Of a DNA stretch of 64,000 bases, positions 43,237 to 51,595 are shown one piece after another. The number at the start of each line of letters is the position of its first letter. Within the stretch, counting starts at the first letter, position 1. The DNA lies in assembly GCA_951812755.1 (NCBI GenBank), contig OX638329.1, positions 3,480,522 through 3,544,521 of the forward strand. Direction: 5' to 3'. Source of the stretch: an uncultured Latescibacterota bacterium. GTDB taxonomy: Bacteria; Latescibacterota; UBA2968. Position numbers and translations under genes: made by a program. The notes under the pieces are model-generated. The model worked only from the letters and a program-made list of their open reading frames with translations. It was not told where the DNA came from and did not search any database.

Positions 43237-44621
43237 GATCGCTTATGAAAAAAATAGCCCTTATTCTCGCTTTTTTATTTTTACCACCCCTTTCCTTTGC
43301 CCAGGAAAAGGACGATGCCCTCGCCTATCAGGCTTTCGAGCAAGGCCGCAGTGCTTACGCGCTCGGGCGATACCTCGAAGCCGTCGCACATTTCGAGCGC
43401 GCGTGTAACCACGCCCTTATTTTTACCAGTGCCTATTATATCTGGTTGGGCACGGCATGCGAGCGCGCCTACGACACAGGTCGGGACACACCTGACCGAT
43501 TGGATATGCTCAGAAAAGGTGCCGACGCATACCGCAAGGCACTTGACCGGGAGCAAGACCCCGATGTTCGCTACGAACAAGGCCGCCTCACCGTCAAATA
43601 CGCGATGGCGCGTGCCAACTTCGTGCTCGAACGCGAAAACAACCGCCAACCCCTGCCGCTGGATTTGCCCCCGCCAGCATTGCGAGACAGCACCTGGATA
43701 CCCACGCGCTTTCAACCCGCAACAATTGACTCCCTGCACCGGATATGGCATCTCGCAGAGGGGGGGCTGCGAGACATTTGGATGGCGATTCTTGGCAGAA
43801 CGCAAAAGGAAATCGTCTATGCCGCGCCGCAACACAGCAGCATGAGCGATACCCTCCAGGCTTATTTAAGCGTCTATATCGAAAACAGTCTGAATCTGAT
43901 CGAGACCGCCGGGCAGGCGAATTTTGAAGGCATAGAACCCGATTTTTACATCCCAAAAATTGCCGCTGCATCTTCCCGCGGCGTTTTGGGCGACAACCCC
44001 GACTGGTTCAATCAAGTGCTCGCTGCCGCGCGCTTTGACGGCGGTTATAACATGCGCTGTGCCATCTATCGCCTCAAGGGATTGCGCCACAGCAAGGAAG
44101 AAGAAGCCAACCGCGCAATCCACGCCATGCAACGCGCTCTGGTCTATGCGAGATCCGACACCTCTCGCGCCGCCCTCTATCTCGACATGGCCTTCACCGC
44201 TTACCGAGACGACTTGCCCAAAGCCGTTGAATATGCCAAATACGCATACGCGCACAACCAATACGAACCGAGAGTGTGCGATACCTATGGTGGGCTTTCG
44301 CTCAGTTTGGCGAGCGTAAAACTCAAAGAAGGCGCGTACCGGGAGGCGATCTCAACTATTTATCCTGTAACCTCCTTTGGCTGGCAAGACCGCGGCGAAG
44401 CTCTGATCACTCTGGCGATTGCCTATTTCAACTCCGATCTGCAAAATGTGGGAGACAGAGCATACCAGGCCGCGGAAATGGCCTATCGCATTGCGCCAGA
44501 ACGCTACTGGGAAGAATTTCATCGCATTGCTAAAAGTCAGGGCAACTATGTGCAAGCTCGTCAACTCGAAGAAAAGCACAGCAGCGCGCTACTCAGCAAA
44601 AAACAGGACACCTCCCCATGA
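43233..44621 (+). CDS. secreted TPR-type protein
   Basis: 462 residues. A signal peptide (KKIALILAFLFLPPLSFA) follows the GTG at 43233 or, more likely, the ATG at 43245. The rest is built of helical pairs: AYQAFEQGRSAYALGRYLEAVAHFERAC near the start and EEANRAIHAMQRALVYARSDTSRAALYLDMAFTAYRDDLPKAVEYAKYAYAHN near the middle are TPR-like. Its start overlaps the TonB-like stop, and its stop overlaps the PEGA gene (ATGA). It is probably a periplasmic scaffold or partner of the TonB-like arm. Confidence 0.75.
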   Translation: MRSLMKKIALILAFLFLPPLSFAQEKDDALAYQAFEQGRSAYALGRYLEAVAHFERACNHALIFTSAYYIWLGTACERAYDTGRDTPDRLDMLRKGADAYRKALDREQDPDVRYEQGRLTVKYAMARANFVLERENNRQPLPLDLPPPALRDSTWIPTRFQPATIDSLHRIWHLAEGGLRDIWMAILGRTQKEIVYAAPQHSSMSDTLQAYLSVYIENSLNLIETAGQANFEGIEPDFYIPKIAAASSRGVLGDNPDWFNQVLAAARFDGGYNMRCAIYRLKGLRHSKEEEANRAIHAMQRALVYARSDTSRAALYLDMAFTAYRDDLPKAVEYAKYAYAHNQYEPRVCDTYGGLSLSLASVKLKEGAYREAISTIYPVTSFGWQDRGEALITLAIAYFNSDLQNVGDRAYQAAEMAYRIAPERYWEEFHRIAKSQGNYVQARQLEEKHSSALLSKKQDTSP

Positions 44622-46318
44622 ACACCCTGAGATTCATTTTATTTTGCATCCTGATGACCACACCGCTCCATATCCAGGCTCAAGAAACAGAGCCTGTGTC
44701 GAGGACGCTTCTCAAGACAAAAATTCACATCCGCTCAGAGCCCACAGGTGCTCAGGTCTTCATCAATGGGCAGGAAGCGGGTTATACGCCATTTGTCACA
44801 GAAAAGTTGCTGGACATTGGCGATAAAATTCAAGCGTATGCACACGGCTACCAGCCCTACACGCGCACATTTACGACAATCGTTTTGGCAGATACGGTGC
44901 ATATTGCGCTCATACGCCAGAAAGCGAATCTGGAGATTCGGTCAGATCAACTCGCAGCCTTAGGTGCAGAAATCCATCTTCGATTTGCAGATCAAGACAC
45001 GACCATCACCGGGTTTATCAACATCGGACGCGGCAATGTGGCATATCAGTCGGACCTCTTTGTGGGCAAATACCACCTCGAAATCAGCAAACCCGGTTTT
45101 AATCTCATCGAACAAGAATTCTTTCTTCCACCGCGTGGCAAACTCATAGCAATTCGGCTTACACCCAATCCACTGCCGCTCACGGGATTGTCTATACCCG
45201 GTCTCGCGGATATCGCAGATCAATACCTCGCCGAAAGCGCGCAACTCCTCGCCGCTGCCCTGGCCATTGGCGAAACAGCACCCGCAGTTGAAACCAATGC
45301 GTCTATCCGCCTCAGCGATACGCGCTTGACGCCTTTTATCGAAGATCTGAAATACTATAGCCACCAGACGCGCGAATTAGAACGCACGATGCGTCTTATG
45401 GGAAAAAGCGAACGCAGCCTGCTCCGTGCACTGTCGCAAATTGACGTGTATCGCGGCATTGTACTCGGCAAATACCGCCGCTTCTCAGAAGCGAACGCAC
45501 TCTTTGAAGAAGCCCGTGAGCGTTCTCCCTTTCCCATCGAACAAGAACCTAATCCCCTGCCAGGGGAAAGCGAGTCCCGTCTGGGCGATCTCACGCGCTT
45601 TGCCGAACAATGGCACACCCGCCTCGGTCGATTAGATGTCAACATAAATGCGGCCTATCTCGCCATTCGCAACCTGCCCCCCAAAACCCTGCGCTTTGAA
45701 CAGGTGCGCTTCACGCGAGAAGAACCCGTGCCCCCGGCCACTTCCTCACACGAACAGGCCATGCACGACAGCCTCGTCGCCCTTGCCGAACACATCCTGA
45801 ACGACAATATCGCCAATCGCCAGCAGGAGTTTTCCCTCACCCTTCCCCAAGGCCATTACATGCTCAAAGACACGCAAAACATGGCCATCCCCATTTCATT
45901 CCGCGTTTCAGAAACCCCCGCTTTTCTACCCATCTCACCGCGTGTCAGCTTGTGGTTGCCCACCGCCAAAACCGCGTCGGATACGGTTCGCCTGCAAACC
46001 GTCGTCGGAGACGAACTCGGCCCGATTGTTCAACCCGATCAAATTACTTTTGGTCGAGAATACGCACTTCTGGTCAAAATGGGCGATTACAAACGCCACC
46101 GCGAAAACATCATCCTCTATCCTGCAAGCGGCATCAAACCCGTCTGGCCCGGGGTTACTGCCATCGCCGCGACCCCAGGTACGGAATGCCTATATTACAA
46201 AACAGGGAATGAAAAATTGGAAACATCTCTCCTCGGCAACATACAGGGCAAACGTAGCGGGATTCTCAAATACCTGCTCATACCCATCGTCGGTATAGGC
46301 GTTGCCCTCGCGCTGTGA
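44618..46318 (+). CDS. PEGA-domain protein with C-terminal membrane helix
   Basis: 566 residues. A signal peptide (FILFCILMTTPLHIQA) precedes a PEGA domain (IHIRSEPTGAQVFINGQEAGYTPFVTEKL), then a second similar beta domain at about 110-180, a long helical region and a C-terminal helix (LLIPIVGIGVALAL). PEGA domains often bind cell-wall or polysaccharide. It is the last gene of the five-gene cluster; the C-terminal helix would place it in a membrane. Confidence 0.78.
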   Translation: MNTLRFILFCILMTTPLHIQAQETEPVSRTLLKTKIHIRSEPTGAQVFINGQEAGYTPFVTEKLLDIGDKIQAYAHGYQPYTRTFTTIVLADTVHIALIRQKANLEIRSDQLAALGAEIHLRFADQDTTITGFINIGRGNVAYQSDLFVGKYHLEISKPGFNLIEQEFFLPPRGKLIAIRLTPNPLPLTGLSIPGLADIADQYLAESAQLLAAALAIGETAPAVETNASIRLSDTRLTPFIEDLKYYSHQTRELERTMRLMGKSERSLLRALSQIDVYRGIVLGKYRRFSEANALFEEARERSPFPIEQEPNPLPGESESRLGDLTRFAEQWHTRLGRLDVNINAAYLAIRNLPPKTLRFEQVRFTREEPVPPATSSHEQAMHDSLVALAEHILNDNIANRQQEFSLTLPQGHYMLKDTQNMAIPISFRVSETPAFLPISPRVSLWLPTAKTASDTVRLQTVVGDELGPIVQPDQITFGREYALLVKMGDYKRHRENIILYPASGIKPVWPGVTAIAATPGTECLYYKTGNEKLETSLLGNIQGKRSGILKYLLIPIVGIGVALAL

Positions 46319-46324
46319 GAAGAA

Positions 46325-46440
46325 GCATCCGCAGATGAACGCAGATAATGTAGGGGCAGCGCGTGAACGGGTCTGAACAGCGACCCGTTGTAAACCGCTT
46401 ATGCCTGCCCGTCAGGTGAACGCAGATAATACCCTTTTTC
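46325..46440. repeat. dispersed repeat block
   Basis: Contains CATCCGCAGATGAACGCAGATAA, a GTAGGGGCAGCGCG segment and a second GGTGAACGCAGATAA. It is related to the blocks near 12424 and 51541. No gene is seen in 46482-46660 except the leader repeat. Confidence 0.45.
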
Positions 46441-46449
46441 AACAAACAG

Positions 46450-46481
46450 AAAGCACCCAGACGCAACCCGGGTGCTTTTTT
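46450..46481 (+). terminator. terminator of the five-gene cluster
   Basis: AAAGCACCC ... GGGTGCTTTTTT, a 9-bp stem with T-tract. Confidence 0.8.
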
Positions 46482-46531
46482 ATTTCAAACATTTATCGCA
46501 ATCGCCCTTGATTTGCACATAGATTTTGAGT

Positions 46532-46610
46532 AAAATTATCACATATCCGAGAGGTCTGACCTGTTGCACCAGGTGTCACCCTTTGACGGTCTTTTTTTGA
46601 CAAATTATTA
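46532..46610 (+). repeat. leader repeat, first copy, upstream of Cas2/SinR-like gene 1
   Basis: A segment beginning AAAATTATC, running through GAGAGGTCTGACCT and ending in a T-tract near a TTGAC, is repeated at 47705-47788. Each copy lies upstream of a Cas2/SinR-like start, so it marks the duplicated unit; it may hold a terminator or promoter. Confidence 0.6.
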
Positions 46611-46660
46611 TGCATGCAAATAAAACCATTACACGACACTCTCTGAAAGGATGAACGGCA

Positions 46661-46927
46661 ATGGAACGGTGCTACATTATCTCTTATGACATGGCCGAGG
46701 GAGGCGATTACAGTGCCCTCCACGAGGCCATCCAGAACTATGGCGTTGGGGCTCCGGTTACCGAATCAACATGGGCGGTGGTAACCGGGTATAGCGCGGA
46801 AGTGATTCGTGACCGCTTGAGCAGATACCTGCCTGATGGCAGCCGTCTTTTTGTCATCAGGTCGGGGGTTGAATCGGCTTGGTGGAATGCACTTTGTGAC
46901 AACAAATGGCTAAAAAGGAACCTTTAG
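46661..46927 (+). CDS. Cas2/SinR-like protein, copy 1
   Basis: 88 residues: YIISYDMAEGGDYSALHEAIQNYG...ESTWAVVT...SAEVIRDRLSRYLPDGSRLFVIRSG...WLKRNL. This is the ferredoxin-like fold of the stand-alone Cas2-like group often labelled SinR family. There are no CRISPR repeats or Cas1 nearby. It is nearly the same as copy 2 at 47387. The function of such stand-alone proteins is not settled; a link to toxins of the VapD type has been proposed by fold. Confidence 0.75.
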   Translation: MERCYIISYDMAEGGDYSALHEAIQNYGVGAPVTESTWAVVTGYSAEVIRDRLSRYLPDGSRLFVIRSGVESAWWNALCDNKWLKRNL

Positions 46928-46928
46928 C

Positions 46929-47309
46929 ATGTCCCAAGCGAAAAACCGTGGCGAAAAGCCCTTTATTCTGCGAGGCAAAGTCAGTTCGGTGTTGTTGTAC
47001 GAAGTTACTGAGCACGAATTGGATACCCTTGAAAAAGGAACACCTACGAGTCTTTTCCTAAACTTTGGCATTGCGCTATTGTCAATTAGCTGCTCATTTC
47101 TCGTCGCTCTTCTTACAACAAATATAGATTCTGATCGTCTCTTTATGGTGTTTACCTTCATTGTCATTGTCGGTTTCATCATTGGTATCTTATTGATGTG
47201 TTTATGGTATCGCAATCGGCAGTCAATCAACGTATTGGTTAAAAAAATCAAGAGCCGGATCCCAGAAAAGGAATCGGAATCATCTGAGCAAGATAAGGAT
47301 ACAGAATAA
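46929..47309 (+). CDS. hypothetical two-helix membrane protein, 126 aa
   Basis: Two hydrophobic helices (LFLNFGIALLSISCSFLVALLTT and LFMVFTFIVIVGFIIGILLMCLWY) with an acidic C-terminal tail. No family recognised. It starts 1 bp after Cas2/SinR-like copy 1, so the two are one operon. Copy 2 is not followed by such a gene. Confidence 0.65.
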   Translation: MSQAKNRGEKPFILRGKVSSVLLYEVTEHELDTLEKGTPTSLFLNFGIALLSISCSFLVALLTTNIDSDRLFMVFTFIVIVGFIIGILLMCLWYRNRQSINVLVKKIKSRIPEKESESSEQDKDTE

Positions 47310-47386
47310 GGTAATGAATCCGACTTAATGGGTTATCAGAACACCAATTCCCAATATGAGACCGCGCAAGCGAAGGAGAAACAACG

Positions 47387-47707
47387 ATGGAAGCCTACAT
47401 CATCTCTTACGATATGGCCTGGGGAGGCGATTACGACGCCCTCCACGAGGCGATCAAAAGTTACGGGGCCTGGGCACATATTACCGAGTCAACATGGGCA
47501 GTGTTGACCGAATATAGCGCGGAAGTGATCCGCGATCACTTGAGCGAATACCTGCCTGATGGAAGCCGCCTTTTTGTCGTCCGGTCCGGCGATGAAGCGG
47601 CGTGGCAATACTTGAACTGCGCCTCCGACGAATGGTTGGAAGCCATACTGTCCCAAGATGCAATCCGTCTCAACAAGTTACACGCAATTTTGCAACTTGA
47701 TTCGTAA
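47387..47707 (+). CDS. Cas2/SinR-like protein, copy 2
   Basis: 106 residues with the same core as copy 1 and a longer C-terminal helix (LEAILSQDAIRLNKLHAILQLDS). The YIISYDM start and ESTWAVLTEYSAEVIRDHLSEYLPDGSRLFVVRSG core match. AAGGAGAAA precedes the ATG. The second leader repeat overlaps its end. Confidence 0.75.
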   Translation: MEAYIISYDMAWGGDYDALHEAIKSYGAWAHITESTWAVLTEYSAEVIRDHLSEYLPDGSRLFVVRSGDEAAWQYLNCASDEWLEAILSQDAIRLNKLHAILQLDS

Positions 47708-47788
47708 AATTATCGCACAGTCGAGAGGTCTGACCTATTGGACCGTGGGAGCAAGGTCTCCCCTTGACTGTTTTTTTTATAAATTGAT
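47705..47788 (+). repeat. leader repeat, second copy
   Basis: Homologous to 46532-46610: AAAATTATC, GAGAGGTCTGACCT, CTTGACTG and T-tract. It precedes the relic third copy. Confidence 0.6.
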
Positions 47789-47796
47789 GAACTGAA

Positions 47797-47859
47797 ATGG
47801 ACAGGTGCTACATTATCTCTTGCGGGGTTGGATACATGGCTCGGTTACGCGGAGATTGA
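47797..47859 (+). pseudogene. relic of a third Cas2/SinR-like gene
   Basis: ATG followed by DRCYIISCG, matching the N-terminus of copy 1, then the frame is lost and stops after 20 residues. The rest of the gene has been deleted, with the PD-(D/E)XK gene now starting at 47876. Confidence 0.65.
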
Positions 47860-47875
47860 ATAAAGGGTTATTCTA

Positions 47876-49102
47876 ATGGACCATGCACTCATAGAACAAG
47901 TGGAACAACTGCTGCAATCAACAGGATCAATTATTAAGAAACATGAAGAAATTGCCCGGATCAAGGGCGAAAACTTCAATATATTCTGCGTGTTGGGGAT
48001 TGAAGACAAAGAAGTTAAACTGCATTCGCGTTTTATAGCCGAGTTACTTGATCCCAAAGGGAGTCACGACCAGAAGACAGCGTTTTTGAAGATGTTTTTG
48101 GAACAGGTTGTGGAGCCCCTGACATCAGAATCAGACAGGCTTCCCAAAGAAAGCAAGACAAAGGTACATAATGAATACTACATTGGTCCAAAGCGTATAG
48201 ACGGAGAGAATTCAACAGGTGGTCGTATAGACATCTTCATAACCGATGGGATACAACACATTTCCATTGAGAACAAAATTTGGGCAGACGAAGGTGAGCA
48301 TCAGGTCGCCCGATATTGCAACTATCAGACTGATAAAAACCTCGTAATATTTTTGACACTTCGAGGTGATGAAGCCTCTACGGAGAAGAAATACTACCCT
48401 GTCTCTTATAAAGAGCATATACTCCCGTGGCTGGAATCCTGCCAGAAGCATTGTGCAGACCTGCCTATTCTAAGAGAGACGATAAAGCAGTATATCATTA
48501 CCATCAAAGGATTAACAGGAGGTTTGACAATGCAAAAAATGGAGAAGACCATCCAAAAGCTTATGATGAAAAATATAGAGGCAGCACACGCGATATATTC
48601 AAATTATGACCCCCTCTTCCAAAAAACCGTTGAGAAATTTGTTCAAGAGGTAAAAGAAGAAATCGAGGATGAAAAACCTGTTTCCTGCAGTTCTAACGAC
48701 TGGAAAATAACTCCTAACGATGGAAATGGATTAAGAATAAGAAATACACAATGGAATGAAAATCATCATCTTCAGATAGATTGGGCGTGGGCAAAAAAAC
48801 GTGCGAAATCAGCACCATTTTACGGCATTATTGTCCATGAAGACCACTTTAATCGGGATAAAATCAAAGAGAAACTGGATGGAATAGAGGGATTAGGACT
48901 AGACTTATACGACCCCAAATATCCAGAGTGGCCTTTCTATACATATACAAAAGAAGCTGATTTCCAGGACCCCAATCAGTTAAAAACACTATGGGAGAAA
49001 GAAGAACGCAAGGAACTGGTAAAAGATGTTGCCCGTAAGCTCATTGAACTCATTGAATTTTGCAACGGCAAACTTCTACCATCCGGGAATAGTAATAGTT
49101 GA
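47876..49102 (+). CDS. PD-(D/E)XK nuclease superfamily protein
   Basis: 408 residues. The pattern LHSRFIAELLDPKGSHDQKTAFLKMFLE followed by GGRIDIFITDG...ISIENKIWADEGEHQVARYCNY gives the PDDEXK_4 catalytic set (D of RIDIFI and E-x-K of IENK). These proteins occur in defence-rich accessory regions. The C-terminal 180 residues form a separate, more variable domain. Its neighbours are the Cas2/SinR-like genes. Confidence 0.82.
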   Translation: MDHALIEQVEQLLQSTGSIIKKHEEIARIKGENFNIFCVLGIEDKEVKLHSRFIAELLDPKGSHDQKTAFLKMFLEQVVEPLTSESDRLPKESKTKVHNEYYIGPKRIDGENSTGGRIDIFITDGIQHISIENKIWADEGEHQVARYCNYQTDKNLVIFLTLRGDEASTEKKYYPVSYKEHILPWLESCQKHCADLPILRETIKQYIITIKGLTGGLTMQKMEKTIQKLMMKNIEAAHAIYSNYDPLFQKTVEKFVQEVKEEIEDEKPVSCSSNDWKITPNDGNGLRIRNTQWNENHHLQIDWAWAKKRAKSAPFYGIIVHEDHFNRDKIKEKLDGIEGLGLDLYDPKYPEWPFYTYTKEADFQDPNQLKTLWEKEERKELVKDVARKLIELIEFCNGKLLPSGNSNS

Positions 49103-49112
49103 AAAGCCTATC

Positions 49113-51530
49113 TCACAATCCAATCAAATACGACACTTTGAGAAGCACTGCGCGGCCGGTCTGGTGCAAATCGCCAGCGGTTCCAAACCCGTGATCATAG
49201 ACAAAGAAAATATCGCTGCCCGGGCGGAACCGGTAATTGAGCAAAAAGTTTGCGCCCACGGATTCGCTGTCACTATTCCACTGTGCGAAAATTTTAAAAA
49301 AGAAATCGGTTGTAAACGAGTAAATCAATCGCGTACTCAACGCCTGGATATTGAGATTGGCCTGTGGCAAGCGAATCCAATTCCCATCGTAAATCAACTC
49401 AATACCCAATCTGCCATTGGGCCGATAGGCATTCTCTGCCGTCACCCGATACAGGTGTCCCGTATAATAGGTCCCCACCAGAAAGTCAAAATCCAACTGC
49501 AACTTGCGATAACTTGCCGTATCCGGCCCCAGCCTGAACGATGTAAAAGTATATTCGTCCGGTGGAATGGCGACATCGGGCCGCTTGCTCGACGGTCTAA
49601 AAGGCCGCGTAACAACATCGCGGGTCCTCTCCATACGCACCAAAAAGCGGTCAGCCGTCTGAAGCGCGAGCACGCCATCTAACCTGAACCGCTGGAACGG
49701 CACCTCGCCTTCGTCGTTTTCAATCACCTGAATATCGGGTGTGAACCTCAAATTGCGGATATTGGCTACTTTGGGACGCGGCAAATAGGATAGATTAGCA
49801 CTGTAGCGCCGAAATCCCCGAATGCCACGCCTGCGATTGACAAACCCCGCCTCCGGCTCAAAATTGTCCTCCACATCCAGAACAGTTGCCGAACCCGAGT
49901 ATTTGGTGCCGTTATACGAAAAGCGAAGATACCGCGCGTCATCTACATCCTCTTGCTCCTTATCCCACATACGCGCATAAAAAGCCTGAATATTGACCGC
50001 GGTTGAAGGCGAAAAACTGAAATCCAGCCCCCCAGCGCGATTGTAGTCGTCCCACCCGCCTTCGGGTAATTCGCTTTGTTTATTTACCCAGATAAATCCC
50101 ACATTGGACCGCGCGAACACATCGCGTTTCATCCTCAACACAGAAAAATTCCGGCGCGGCAACGTCTGCGTGTCCAGCATCTCAGAATTTGTCAGAACAT
50201 TTAAGGCACCGATACTCGTGCGCCCGGCTTTGCCGGCCAATTTTCCTCCTGCGAGTATCGGTACGGGCTGCCCGCCATCCAGTCCAATTCTCCTGCTGTA
50301 AAACAAAAGCGTTGGCGGGCGCACATCGCCCCCACGAGTTGACGCTGCCTCGCCAAAATCAAACAACTGCGCCCCCTCCAGGAAAAACTCGCGTTTTTCG
50401 GGAAAAAACTGAGAAAACTGCGTCAAATTCACCTGCTCTTGATCGGCTTCGACCTGGGCAAAATCCGTATTATAAGACACATCCAGCGCGAGATTAGATG
50501 TCACGCCATAGCGCACATCTGCACCGGCTTCAAACGTGCGATTCTCATCCTCATCACCTGCAAAATTGCGCGAAGTTCCCGGCAAGATATATGGCTTGAC
50601 CTGAAAAAGCCGCTTTCTCTTAACGGCCTTTAATCCACGCAACACACCCATATCGGTCATCTGATACCGCCGCCGGGGCGACGGAGTGTGCCTCCCGACA
50701 ATAAACGCGGTCTCTTCGTTCTTGTGACCGATATAACGACCTATGTTAATCCCCCATTCCATCTCATCAGACGGATTAAAACGAAGCTGATCAAATGGAA
50801 TCGCTATTTCGGCAGTCCAGCCCTTCTCGTGACGCACACACCGCGCCTCCCAGATACAATCCCAATCATCATTCGTCGTTCGGCCTTCATTTGACAAAAG
50901 CATATCTGTCTGCGCGCCGAGCGCATTGAGAAAAAAGAAAACCCCATTCTGTTTATCATTAAACGGATCGAGCAACAACTGGATATTGTCATCCCCCGAA
51001 AGCTGTGCATCTCGGCGCATATTATTGGTGACAATGAGATCGGGACTTTTGTCGTAACATTCAAAACCAAAATAAATTTTTTTATTGTCATAAATAATTT
51101 TTACAACCGTCCGTTCAGTCACAGGCATCCAGTATTTCGGATCGCGCTGAACAAAACCCTCCGCGGCCTGAGCCTGTTGCCAGACTGCGTCATCCAATCG
51201 TCCGTCAATGCGCGGCGCATCAGCAACCCGCGTCGCATGCACCACCCTGCGCGGCGACCCCGCAAGCGTGCCATCATTCACCTGAATCTGATCGCCGGAT
51301 TTTACCGGCGAACCATTCTCTTCAACCACGCGCGCTACCACCACATTGGGCAACACCTTGATCGCCTGCAAAACCGCACCTTCATCGCCCACCACCCGCA
51401 ACTTGCCATCCAGATCAGCCGAAAGCCCTTCCACATAGACGAGATCGCCCACCACCTGTTGCACTGTGCCCTGTGCATATATGGGAGTTACAACTGTCAT
51501 CAGCACGAAAACCAATATATAAGAACGCAT
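49113..51530 (-). CDS. outer-membrane protein with CBM9-like and DUF5916 domains
   Basis: The ATG at 51530 has AGGAGG upstream and gives a signal peptide (SYILVFVLMTVVTPIYA). A carbohydrate-binding family-9-like domain (PRIDGRLDDAVWQQA...VKIIYDNKKIYFGFECYDKSPD...GDDNIQLLLDPF) is followed by the DUF5916 beta-barrel (TPSPRRRYQMTDMG..., NTDFAQVEADQEQVNLTQFSQFFPEKREFFLEG). The C-terminal portion is barrel-like to the end. It likely binds or imports a glycan or peptide at the outer membrane. The penicillin-acylase gene lies just upstream. Confidence 0.88.
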   Translation of the reverse strand: MRSYILVFVLMTVVTPIYAQGTVQQVVGDLVYVEGLSADLDGKLRVVGDEGAVLQAIKVLPNVVVARVVEENGSPVKSGDQIQVNDGTLAGSPRRVVHATRVADAPRIDGRLDDAVWQQAQAAEGFVQRDPKYWMPVTERTVVKIIYDNKKIYFGFECYDKSPDLIVTNNMRRDAQLSGDDNIQLLLDPFNDKQNGVFFFLNALGAQTDMLLSNEGRTTNDDWDCIWEARCVRHEKGWTAEIAIPFDQLRFNPSDEMEWGINIGRYIGHKNEETAFIVGRHTPSPRRRYQMTDMGVLRGLKAVKRKRLFQVKPYILPGTSRNFAGDEDENRTFEAGADVRYGVTSNLALDVSYNTDFAQVEADQEQVNLTQFSQFFPEKREFFLEGAQLFDFGEAASTRGGDVRPPTLLFYSRRIGLDGGQPVPILAGGKLAGKAGRTSIGALNVLTNSEMLDTQTLPRRNFSVLRMKRDVFARSNVGFIWVNKQSELPEGGWDDYNRAGGLDFSFSPSTAVNIQAFYARMWDKEQEDVDDARYLRFSYNGTKYSGSATVLDVEDNFEPEAGFVNRRRGIRGFRRYSANLSYLPRPKVANIRNLRFTPDIQVIENDEGEVPFQRFRLDGVLALQTADRFLVRMERTRDVVTRPFRPSSKRPDVAIPPDEYTFTSFRLGPDTASYRKLQLDFDFLVGTYYTGHLYRVTAENAYRPNGRLGIELIYDGNWIRLPQANLNIQALSTRLIYSFTTDFFFKIFAQWNSDSESVGANFLLNYRFRPGSDIFFVYDHGFGTAGDLHQTGRAVLLKVSYLIGL

Positions 51531-51540
51531 TAACACCTCC

Positions 51541-51580
51541 TGACTGGGCGGGCACAGGGGCACCGCCCCTACATACCCCA
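51541..51580. repeat. GTAGGGGCGGTGCCCCTG dispersed palindrome
   Basis: A short GC-rich palindrome between two operon genes, of a kind scattered in many genomes. Confidence 0.45.
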
Positions 51581-51595
51581 AAAATACGGAAATTT

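Noticed and set aside
46661-47707. CRISPR adaptation module suggested by Cas2-like proteins
   Set aside because: No direct repeats, no Cas1 and no effector genes are present; the proteins fit the stand-alone SinR-type group.
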